This document shows positions 1 to 5,152 of a DNA stretch of 6,118 nucleotides, one piece after another. A program made the position numbers and the translations under genes. Source of the stretch: Nitrospiria bacterium (lineage in GTDB: Bacteria > Nitrospirota > Nitrospiria > Nitrospirales > UBA8639); NCBI GenBank assembly GCA_030430725.1, contig JAUIKP010000214.1, positions 1-6,118 on the forward strand. The letters run 5' to 3'. The number at the start of each line of letters is the position of its first letter. Position 1 is the first letter of the stretch. The notes under the pieces were generated by a model. The model saw nothing but the letters and a program-made list of their open reading frames with translations. It made no database searches and was not told where the DNA came from.

Positions 1-1
1 A

Positions 2-103
2 ACCCTCGGCAAAGGATCGCAGGCCAAAGTTATTCGAGTTGAAGGGCTGACGCTGTGGATCCAGGCGGACCCGATGACACAGGAGGAATCTCATGTCGGG
101 TGA
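2..103 (+). CDS. NfeD-like membrane protein, C-terminal end (5' end outside window)
   Basis: Only the last 33 codons are present, ending in TGA at 101-103. The translation (TLGKGSQAKVIRVEGLTLW, then IQADPMTQEESHVG) has the look of the small C-terminal OB-fold domain of NfeD proteins, whose pattern is roughly G-x-A-x-V-x-x-V-E-G-x-x-L-x-V. NfeD proteins are membrane proteins encoded next to SPFH/stomatin genes and are thought to act with them in membrane microdomains. The link is strengthened here because a stomatin-like reading frame starts at 93, overlapping this gene's end by 11 bases, the usual NfeD-stomatin arrangement. The fragment alone is too short for a firm call, and whether the upstream part is intact cannot be seen. 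Any small beta-barrel C-terminus could look similar. Confidence 0.55.
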   Translation, partial: TLGKGSQAKVIRVEGLTLWIQADPMTQEESHVG

Positions 104-455
104 ATAACTGGTCATACTTGTCCTCGCCTTACTGGCGTTTGTTTTTCGGTAAACCGTCATCGTGGTTCCTCAACAACACGACGATGTCGTTGAAGGAGCA
201 GGAAAGTATTTGTCCATCTTTAACGCCGGACTTCACCTCTTCCCCCCCCTTTTTTAGATGTCATTTGATACAAACATCCCTTAAAAGAATTGGCCGTGGA
301 TGTCCCGGAACAAATTTGTATTACCAGGGATAATATGCAGATGGGAGTGGACGGGATCTTGTTTATCAAAATCTTAGATGCCGAACGCGCTACCTATGGC
401 ATAACCGATTACCGGTTTGCCATTTCTCATCTCGCGGAACCACGCTTCGGAGTGG
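93..455 (+). pseudogene. Decayed SPFH/stomatin (QmcA/slipin-like) gene, frameshifted and truncated
   Basis: An ATG at 93 follows a strong AGGAGG (81-86) and opens a stomatin-like protein, but the frame is broken. Frame 93 reads MSGE, a TAA stop (105-107), the hydrophobic anchor LVILVLALLAFVF, a second TAA (150-152), then TVIVVPQQHDDVVEGAGKY and FNAGLHLFPP. A C8 run (242-249) shifts the frame. The next frame gives LDVI, TGA (266-268), then YKHPLKELAVDVPEQICITR, DNMQMGVDGILFIKILD and ATYGITDYRFAISHLA. A one-base shift near 435-442 leads to TLRS (442-453) in the third frame. This order matches the SPFH core: VVPQQ, GKY, NPGLH, DVPEQ-ITRDN-VDG, YRFAI, TTLRSEIGK. After about 455 the match fades, so the rest of the SPFH domain and the C-terminal coiled coil are missing (intact family members are about 250-320 aa). 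Identity as a stomatin relic is strong; the exact right edge is uncertain. Confidence 0.85.
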
Positions 456-780
456 AAAATTTGACTCGGAGAATTTGGAGGATTGGCGAAAGCCAATGTC
501 GCCCTCGCATCCCCAGCCTCTGTGTCCGATGTATGCTCGATGATTGCGCTGGGCATGAATGTCATTAATCCAAAACCATCGCCTGCCTTAAAACTTTCAT
601 AACAAAACAGGGACAGCAGTCGTCTGCCCCCCTTCATGGGGCGATTCATTATCGTAAGAACGAACCGATTCTTTTTCCGGTTCATGACATTCCATTCTGG
701 CTCATTACTCACGCCGCCGAACTGACGCACCCCCTCCCGGTTGACTGGACATCATGCTTACGCCATGATTCTCCTCTTGG
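456..780. other. Gene-free stretch after the stomatin relic
   Basis: I see no supportable gene here. Open frames on both strands are short, lack ribosome binding sites and resemble no family. The leftward frame between 730 and 374 is antisense to the stomatin relic. Two small hairpins occur: GCCCC/GGGGC at 626-630 and 638-642 with a 7-nt loop, and GAACCG/CGGTTC at 662-667 and 678-683 with a 10-nt loop. Neither is followed by a T-run, so neither is a convincing terminator. The stretch probably consists of eroded sequence from the stomatin gene and its downstream spacer. Confidence 0.5.
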
Positions 781-945
781 GTCTGTTGAAAAAAGCCGAC
801 AGCGGCGTTCCCTGCCTCCGCCGGAGCGGCTTCGCGCAGGCAGGTCGCCATTTTTCCGTGCTCACGTACTATATGTACGCGCCGCGCGTAAAAACGGCTG
901 CGGCCTTGCTGGATGGACCCTTCGGGAAGACTCAGGGCATGCTTT
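781..945. repeat. Composite palindromic intergenic repeat (REP/BIME-like)
   Basis: Several nested inverted repeats occupy this stretch. (1) CCTGCCT (811-817) pairs with AGGCAGG (838-844) around an inner GCCG/CGGC hairpin. (2) CGTAC (865-869) and GTACG (875-879) flank a TATAT loop; the stem extends imperfectly outwards to T5 (851-855) and A5 (890-894). (3) GCCG/CGGC (795-798, 803-806) sits beside A6 (789-794). Read leftwards, the segment has the CAGCAAGGCCGCAGC ... GCGTAC-loop-GTACG ... CGGCTTTTTTCAACAG layout that I recall from dispersed intergenic repeats in Nitrospira genomes; this is memory, not a search. The edges are approximate. Leftward frames across it are artefacts of the repeat. The right edge was placed where CTTTTTGG ends the recognisable part. 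Confidence 0.6.
789..806 (-). terminator. Short hairpin plus T6 at the repeat edge, possible leftward terminator
   Basis: Read on the minus strand this is GCCG, loop CTGT, CGGC, then TTTTTT. A 4-bp GC stem followed directly by six Ts has the form of a weak intrinsic terminator. It belongs to the palindromic repeat, and no leftward gene ends just upstream of it, so it may be only a structural part of that element. Confidence 0.3.
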
Positions 946-985
946 TTGGAACCGACCCGGAGCCTTTGATGCGTCACCACATCCT

Positions 986-999
986 GGGCAAATTTGCCC
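986..999. promoter_or_regulatory. Perfect 14-bp palindrome, possible operator
   Basis: GGGCAAATTTGCCC is a perfect palindrome 86 bases upstream of the ATG at 1086. A TATTAT at 1011-1016 could be a -10 element, though I find no good -35 at the right distance. The symmetry and position suggest a binding site for a dimeric regulator of the secreted-protein gene. This is inference from symmetry alone. Confidence 0.35.
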
Positions 1000-1085
1000 T
1001 TGAAAATCTTTATTATTCAACACTCCCCTCTTGTATGCTGGACATGCCAATTTTCTCAACCCCAAACGATGCAAGGAGTCAAGGC

Positions 1086-1628
1086 ATGAAGAAGTCTTAT
1101 GTGCTGAGTCTCATATCTCTGATTTTATTCCCGACACTCGCCCATGCAGACACCTATGCTCCCCTGGCCGATTTTTCCGCCGTGAGCAAAAACCCCCAAT
1201 GCCGCCTCACCGCCATGCAGGAATCATTTCTCGATACCTGGACGCCTCCGACACAATTTTTCTTAGTGCCTCCATATCCAAATGCCGTCCTGGCCAGTGC
1301 CATGCCCAGCGGGAATGCACAAATTCATGGACACGCCTACCAGACCATTCCCTCGGCCGTGCTCCTCACCCCTGATCCGCCTGAAAAAATTCTGGAATTT
1401 TACCAGAAAAGTTTGGACGCAAGCTGGTTTCAAGCAGAAGATATCGACATGATCTATCTCTATCGCCTGCCACGCCCTGTGGCTTCAGGCGAATCACTCA
1501 CCCGGCAACTGATAAGCAAGCCCGGCTCCATCCCCAGTATTGCCATCGATACGCAACTCAGCCCCTGCGATCAAGCCATTGGACGAGGTGCACGGACTCG
1601 CATTACGGTGATTTCTCCTCCACGGTAG
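1086..1628 (+). CDS. Secreted periplasmic protein of unknown function, 180 aa
   Basis: The start at 1086 is chosen because AAGGAG (1073-1078) lies 7 bases upstream and because translation from it gives a textbook signal peptide: KK, a hydrophobic core (residues 5-18) and an AHA cleavage site before D22. An in-frame start exists at 741 but would run through the palindromic repeat and bury the signal peptide, so I reject it. The mature part has two cysteines (C39, C161) that could form a disulfide in the periplasm. The central part reads YPNAVLAS (64-71), then VLLTPDPPEKILEFYQKSLD (92-111) followed by W114. This fits a loose pattern, 'PYPGA ... T-D-P-E-x-I-x-x-F-Y-x-x-x-L-x-x-x-W', that I have seen in uncharacterised exported proteins. 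No catalytic motif is visible. It converges on the 251-aa gene with only 38 bases between stop codons and no clear terminator. The gene is likely real; its function is unknown. Confidence 0.75.
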   Translation: MKKSYVLSLISLILFPTLAHADTYAPLADFSAVSKNPQCRLTAMQESFLDTWTPPTQFFLVPPYPNAVLASAMPSGNAQIHGHAYQTIPSAVLLTPDPPEKILEFYQKSLDASWFQAEDIDMIYLYRLPRPVASGESLTRQLISKPGSIPSIAIDTQLSPCDQAIGRGARTRITVISPPR

Positions 1629-1666
1629 CCCCATTCGGTTGCGTTTCCGGTGTTCTTGGCTTCCCG

Positions 1667-2422
1667 TTACTCCAGGATAAACTCTCGGAATGCCAGGGGA
1701 GTTCCATATAGGGGATCGGTTCGATGGCGCACCACCATCACCTGAAGACCACCTCCATCAAGGACGATTCGTTCCCCCACTTTTGAGTTCTTCCCCTGCT
1801 CGATCAAATGGTCGGCAACTCTGAGCACGGTGTCTTTCACCTCTCGACTCGATAGGCCTGTGGATCGAAAGGTCTCGATTTCATCCAGGCCAAATTTCGT
1901 GAGGCCCCTGGAATGGAACCACATGCGCGCCCGATGAACATCTTCACGTTGTTCCACCTGAACGTGATCGGTGATTCGAAAGATCTCCAAATTCCGATCA
2001 CGCCAATCCGAAGGATTGAGATACGCGCCAGTCGCCACATCATAGGTCGTCCCGTCGGTGAGTAGGGTTACTCCTCTCGCCATTCTCGCCACATGCAGCA
2101 AAACATCACGACGATCGGTCGCCGAATTAGTCGGAGGGAACAGGAGTGCCAATTGAGTCTGTTCCCACTGCAGGCGATTCTGCCATTGTTCCACTATTGC
2201 CGGTGAGGGCTCCATATTGATTTCGGCAATCCAATTGGTATGCACCGCCTCAAAATGATGATGTCCGGTCGAGGCAAGAAAACGTATGCGCAGTGGCCCG
2301 CCATACGCTTCATCAAACCAGGCTGCAATATAGCCGGGCGGAGGTGGATTGCCATGAGTCCACCCAACAAGAAAAGCCGGCACGAGCTGAGAAGCCGATT
2401 TCTTTTTTTTTATTTTTTTCAT
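1667..2422 (-). CDS. Uncharacterised 251-aa cytoplasmic protein
   Basis: I do not recognise this protein with confidence. It has no signal peptide or membrane segment. It starts with a very basic tail (MKKIKKKKSAS), then VPAFLVGW and a GNPPPPG loop (24-30). An amphipathic region (75-95) is followed by LLTDGTTYDVATGAYLNPSD (120-139) and HSRGLTKFGLDEIETF (170-185). The 'D-x-x-T-G-x-Y-x-x-P-x-x-W' and 'H-x-x-G-L-x-x-F-G-x-x-E-I-E' patterns remind me of DUF4261-like proteins; this is weak. The C-terminus (SKVGERIVLDG to LAFREFILE) looks like a compact beta domain. The start lies in an A7-T-A9 tract, and I see no good ribosome binding site before it, so the N-terminus is uncertain. It follows the zinc-ribbon gene by 100 bases on the same strand and may be the distal gene of the pgl group. 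Confidence 0.7.
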   Translation of the reverse strand: MKKIKKKKSASQLVPAFLVGWTHGNPPPPGYIAAWFDEAYGGPLRIRFLASTGHHHFEAVHTNWIAEINMEPSPAIVEQWQNRLQWEQTQLALLFPPTNSATDRRDVLLHVARMARGVTLLTDGTTYDVATGAYLNPSDWRDRNLEIFRITDHVQVEQREDVHRARMWFHSRGLTKFGLDEIETFRSTGLSSREVKDTVLRVADHLIEQGKNSKVGERIVLDGGGLQVMVVRHRTDPLYGTPLAFREFILE

Positions 2423-2479
2423 GGGTTCGACAACAGATGCGCCTGACAGGAATAACTAGGCAAGGGGGATAACACAAGA

Positions 2480-2505
2480 GGGTGCTGAGAGGAAATCTCA
2501 CGCCC
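2480..2505. other. Bulged stem-loop in the spacer between two leftward genes
   Basis: GGGTG (2480-2484), a bulged C, then TGAGA (2486-2490) pair with TCTCA (2496-2500) and CGCCC (2501-2505) around a GGAAA loop, giving a 10-bp stem with one G-U pair. There is no T-run on either side, so it is not a standard terminator. It sits in the 100-base gap between the zinc-ribbon gene and the 251-aa gene and could act as an mRNA stabiliser or attenuator. Confidence 0.35.
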
Positions 2506-2522
2506 CGACACACTCCCAACGA

Positions 2523-2918
2523 TTATCGCTTTGCTTCCTCAGGGGGCCAATCCAATTCCTCCTGCCGCCCGCAGAAAAAACACGAGATGCGATAGCGAGC
2601 CCGACGACGTGGATTCGGTAGTGAATGAAAATCCACCGGCGCCTGGTCATACGGACAAACCGGCTCTAAATGAAGAAGATGTTCCTCGGTAATTTCCATC
2701 AAGGACCCTTCGTCCCACGGTGGATCTACTTGTTCATCACCCGTTATCGTGTCGTGCCAATCGCATTGCTCACAGCGCAATCTAAACGATTTCACCCGAT
2801 CGGTGGACCGGGAACACTCTTCCACAGCTACGGAGCCGGAACAATCCGGTATGGGACACGTCATAGGTTTTTTATGGAGAGCGTGAATAAATGCCTCGGG
2901 CGCCTTAACCATTTTCAT
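2523..2918 (-). CDS. Small Cys-rich protein with zinc-ribbon-like motifs, 131 aa
   Basis: No family is recognised. The N-terminal half has CPIPDC (21-26) and CEQC (49-52), together a plausible four-Cys zinc ribbon. The C-terminal half repeats the idea with C88-P-Y-D91 and CFFC (113-116), but only three cysteines are present; D91 or H98 would have to complete a site. The two halves, RLRCEQCDW and RISCFFCGRQEELDW, look alike, suggesting an internal duplication. The middle is acidic. No signal peptide or membrane segment is seen, so it is probably cytoplasmic. The ATG at 2918 is preceded by GGGGAGG 4 bases away; the second Met (2912) would have 10 bases of spacing, so either may be used. It begins 15 bases after the pgl stop codon, which strongly suggests co-transcription. 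Binding of nucleic acid or a protein partner is possible but is inference. Confidence 0.75.
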   Translation of the reverse strand: MKMVKAPEAFIHALHKKPMTCPIPDCSGSVAVEECSRSTDRVKSFRLRCEQCDWHDTITGDEQVDPPWDEGSLMEITEEHLLHLEPVCPYDQAPVDFHSLPNPRRRARYRISCFFCGRQEELDWPPEEAKR

Positions 2919-2933
2919 GGGACCTCCCCTTCT

Positions 2934-3695
2934 TCACACACGTGACGCCGTCGATTCTCTCTTCAAGAGACCAGCCGCATCCTGATTGACCAACCATACC
3001 ATATGACCTGACGGAGGATTCACGACCTGGGCGGGATAGCGAGCAGGATCCGCCGGCCCTTCCAACACAACCTGTAAGGCCGTCGCTTTATCCACTCCAC
3101 TGACCAAAAAGACCACGTGCTTCGCCGCATTGAGGACCGGCGGGGTCAACGTCACCCGATGTGTCTGTAATTTCTCAACCCACGGCGCCGACACCAGTGT
3201 TTTGGATTCTGCCACAGCCGGGGTTCCAGGAAACAAGGACGCCGTATGCCCATCCGGACCCATGCCCAATAGAATCAGATCGAACTGAGGAACCTCTCCC
3301 GATGACAAATTGAATTGTTCCTGCAAGACGGTTTCATACCGTGCTGCGGCTTCATCGGCGGGGATTTCCCCTTCAATCCGAAATATCTGATTGGGGGGGA
3401 GGGGCACCTGAGATAATAACGCCTCCTTGGCCATGCGGAAATTACTCTCTTGGTGATCCGGAGGGACTGTGCGCTCATCTCCCCAAAAAACATGAAGATG
3501 GTCCCAGGAAATCTGAGTTCGATAGGGGGCGCCCGTCAAGAGCCGGTACAAGCCTCGAGGTGTGGACCCACCCGCCAACGCCACACGACAGTCACGACCG
3601 GCTTTCCGACAGTCCACCACCACCTGCACCACTTCCTTGGCAGCAGCCACAAACAACTCGTCGATTGTGGGTGTAATGACAATCGTTCGGGACAA
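2934..3695 (-). CDS. pgl: 6-phosphogluconolactonase (DevB/Pgl family)
   Basis: The enzyme hydrolyses 6-phospho-glucono-1,5-lactone to 6-phosphogluconate, step two of the oxidative pentose phosphate pathway, in the cytoplasm. Family hallmarks are present in order: ALAGGSTPRGLY (39-50, phosphate-binding loop), FWGDERTVPPDHQESNF (70-86), GMGPDGHTASLFPG (144-157, with the family's conserved catalytic-site His150), R180-VTLTPPVLN, and FLVSG (196-200). At 253 aa it has the usual family length. The start is a TTG (3695-3693), supported by AGGAG (3702-3706 on the plus strand) 6 bases upstream and by the N-terminus SRTIVITPT leading straight into the first strand; no in-frame ATG lies nearby. It sits 119 bases downstream of the lipoprotein gene and 15 bases upstream of the zinc-ribbon gene, all leftward. 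Neither zwf nor gnd is in the window. The functional call is firm. Confidence 0.95.
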   Translation of the reverse strand: MSRTIVITPTIDELFVAAAKEVVQVVVDCRKAGRDCRVALAGGSTPRGLYRLLTGAPYRTQISWDHLHVFWGDERTVPPDHQESNFRMAKEALLSQVPLPPNQIFRIEGEIPADEAAARYETVLQEQFNLSSGEVPQFDLILLGMGPDGHTASLFPGTPAVAESKTLVSAPWVEKLQTHRVTLTPPVLNAAKHVVFLVSGVDKATALQVVLEGPADPARYPAQVVNPPSGHMVWLVNQDAAGLLKRESTASRV

Positions 3696-3814
3696 TCCAG
3701 ACTCCTACGTGCAAAGAGCCAACAGACAACCTAAAGAAAGAAAACTTGTTTGGAATGGAATGTTCAGTAGGATACTCTCCTCAACTCGAGCAGGTGCAAT
3801 GGACACGAGAGTCC

Positions 3815-4126
3815 TTAGCAATCCGTATAATCATAATCTTCCAGCTTGCCTTCTTTGTCAAAATCTAAATTAATGTGGCATTGATTCGGGGAAAAATTAA
3901 AGTAGGGAAATCGCGACTCACCTCCGGAAATACGTGAATACATCCAGGTTTCTCCTCCAAAGAATCGAGCAGATTTCGCGCTTGGCTTTCCCCAGTTTTC
4001 TTCGAACCAGGCCTTATCTTTTCCTTCAAATTTGGCGGGATCAAGGGAGGCGTCCAAATACGGATTCCCCCCACAACCGGCACACAGCAATCCCAACAAT
4101 CCTAACAGCAAATATTTGTAGATCAC
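3815..4126 (-). CDS. Small outer-membrane-type lipoprotein, possibly BamE/SmpA-like fold
   Basis: The start is a GTG at 4126, chosen because AAGGAG (4133-4138 on the plus strand) lies 6 bases upstream and because it gives a classic lipoprotein signal: a short N-terminus (MIYKY), the hydrophobic LLLGLLGLL, and lipobox C-A-G-C18. A Cys at lipobox position -3 is less usual than Leu. An in-frame ATG at 4228 would add 34 residues, bury the signal and start upstream of the predicted promoter, so I reject it. The 85-aa mature protein has WFEENWGKPS (40-49), FFGGETWMY (55-63) and FDKEGKLEDYDYTDC (89-103). The order W-G-x-P ... W-x-Y ... F-D-x-x-G-x-V/L resembles small SmpA/OmlA (BamE)-type lipoproteins. 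C83 and the C-terminal C103 may form a disulfide. It is the first gene of the leftward group with pgl. Lipoprotein status is likely; the fold is a guess. Confidence 0.8.
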   Translation of the reverse strand: MIYKYLLLGLLGLLCAGCGGNPYLDASLDPAKFEGKDKAWFEENWGKPSAKSARFFGGETWMYSRISGGESRFPYFNFSPNQCHINLDFDKEGKLEDYDYTDC

Positions 4127-4184
4127 ACACGGCTCCTTTTCCCGATTATGGCTGAAAACGCAAACACCTCCATACTTTGTGAAA

Positions 4185-4213
4185 ATTCTAGCCTTCGATT
4201 CTCTACCAGTCAA
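4185..4213 (-). promoter_or_regulatory. Sigma70-type promoter for the lipoprotein-pgl group
   Basis: On the minus strand TTGACT (4213-4208, 5 of 6 to TTGACA) is followed after exactly 17 bases by TAGAAT (4190-4185, 5 of 6 to TATAAT). Transcription would start near 4178, giving a leader of about 50 bases before the GTG at 4126. The -35 lies inside the inverted repeat at 4204-4223. Confidence 0.6.
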
Positions 4214-4223
4214 ACGACTGGTA
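4204..4223. promoter_or_regulatory. Perfect inverted repeat over the -35, likely operator
   Basis: TACCAGTC (4204-4211) and GACTGGTA (4216-4223) are perfect 8-base inverted arms around AAAC. One arm and the loop contain the -35 of the leftward promoter, so a bound dimer would be expected to block it. No T-run follows on either strand, which argues against a terminator. Which regulator binds is unknown. Confidence 0.5.
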
Positions 4224-4465
4224 TCCATATAAATAAAAGGAGGCCTCCGTCTTCTTCATTCCCGAACGCCAGGATGGCATGAGAATCCTACCCTCCTGGA
4301 GGGCCGGCACACTCTCCCAGCACAAGCCACGTCAAACAGGCTTATCGGAGTAATTCTTCTTTCATCCAATGGGGTAAGAACATTTGTACAAGGCAAGCGC
4401 GTGGATTACAATAGGACACGAGACAATCCAGGCACCACAGCTCACCCACAAAAAGGGGATTCAAT
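4224..4465. other. Spacer and putative leader region upstream of the transaldolase gene
   Basis: This gene-free stretch holds two further symmetrical sequences: GGAGGCCTCC (4239-4248, perfect palindrome) and CCCTCC-T-GGAGGG (4291-4303). CCAGGA (4269-4274) can also pair with TCCTGG (4294-4299), competing with the latter. I recognise no riboswitch. TATAAA at 4228-4233 resembles a -10 but has no matching -35. The best rightward promoter is at 4384-4412. Confidence 0.4.
4384..4412 (+). promoter_or_regulatory. Candidate promoter for the transaldolase gene
   Basis: TTGTAC (4384-4389, weak -35) and TACAAT (4407-4412, 5 of 6 to TATAAT) are 17 bases apart. The start would fall near 4419, leaving a leader of about 47 bases that includes the ribosome binding site AAGGGG (4453-4458), 7 bases before the ATG at 4466. 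Confidence 0.5.
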
Positions 4466-5119
4466 ATGAAACTCTATCTCGATACCGGAAGTGTCAAAGA
4501 GATTCGTGAAGCGGCCAGTTATGGTCTGGTAGACGGCATCACCACCAACCCTTCGCTCGTCTCTAAAGAAGGGCGTGATTTCAAGGATCTCCTCCTCGAA
4601 ATTTGCGACATTGTGGATGGACCAATCAGTGCCGAGGTCGTCAGTGTTGAAGCTGCGGCCATGGTGAAGGAAGGAAAGGAATTAGCGAAGATTCACAAGA
4701 ATATCGTGGTGAAATGTCCACTTATTCCTGAAGGGCTCAAGGCAACGAAGCAATTGTCCAGCGAAGGAATCCGGGTCAATGTCACCTTGTGTTTCTCCCC
4801 AACCCAAGCCTTGTTGGCCGCCAAAGCGGGGGCATGGTGCGTCTCCCCATTCATAGGCCGATTAGACGACATCAGCTCAAATGGCATGGAACTCATTCGA
4901 CAAATCCTAACGATCTACGAAAACTATAACTTTCCCACCCATGTTCTCGTCGCCAGCGTTCGCCATCCCCAACATGTCGTGGAGGCGGCCCTCACCGGCG
5001 GGCATATTTGCACAATGCCCTTCGGCGTATTTCAACAGCTCATTAAACATCCGTTGACAGATAATGGTTTACAAAAATTTCTTTCGGATTGGGAATCCAG
5101 GCCCTCCAACAAGGCCTGA
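4466..5119 (+). CDS. tal: Transaldolase, short TalC/MipB type
   Basis: The enzyme moves a dihydroxyacetone unit between sugar phosphates (sedoheptulose-7-P and glyceraldehyde-3-P to erythrose-4-P and fructose-6-P) in the non-oxidative pentose phosphate pathway. Visible landmarks are D6 in [13 protein letters not shown] (25-31), the Schiff-base lysine K83 in [27 protein letters not shown] (104-123), SPFIGRLDD (127-135), ASVRHP (163-168) and [10 protein letters not shown] near the C-terminus. At 217 aa it matches the short decameric-type TalC/FSA family. Residues that separate true transaldolases from fructose-6-phosphate aldolases favour transaldolase: F129 where FSA has Tyr131, and E57 where FSA has Gln59. 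The ribosome binding site AAGGGG is 7 bases from the ATG. It is divergent from the lipoprotein-pgl group and convergent with the glycosylase gene, 33 bases away. Confidence 0.95.
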   Translation: MKLYLDTGSVKEIREAASYGLVDGITTNPSLVSKEGRDFKDLLLEICDIVDGPISAEVVSVEAAAMVKEGKELAKIHKNIVVKCPLIPEGLKATKQLSSEGIRVNVTLCFSPTQALLAAKAGAWCVSPFIGRLDDISSNGMELIRQILTIYENYNFPTHVLVASVRHPQHVVEAALTGGHICTMPFGVFQQLIKHPLTDNGLQKFLSDWESRPSNKA

Positions 5120-5152
5120 TCGAACCGTCATGGCCCGAGGAACTCAGGAAGG

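Noticed and set aside
290..568. Rightward frame read as an independent gene
   Set aside because: Residues up to about 435 are the interior of the SPFH domain in a shifted frame; the tail beyond is out of frame. It is part of the pseudogene.
374..730. Leftward 118-codon frame
   Set aside because: It is antisense to the stomatin relic and its spacer, resembles no family and has no ribosome binding site.
741..1085. N-terminal extension of the secreted-protein frame
   Set aside because: It crosses the palindromic repeat, has no ribosome binding site at 741, and would place a clear signal peptide in the middle of the protein.
4127..4228. Upstream ATG for the lipoprotein
   Set aside because: It would bury the lipobox signal and begins upstream of the likely promoter; the GTG at 4126 has a well-placed AAGGAG.
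4224..4465. Riboswitch in the leader of the transaldolase gene
   Set aside because: Several small palindromes occur, but no known aptamer consensus is recognised and the likely transcription start (about 4419) lies downstream of them.
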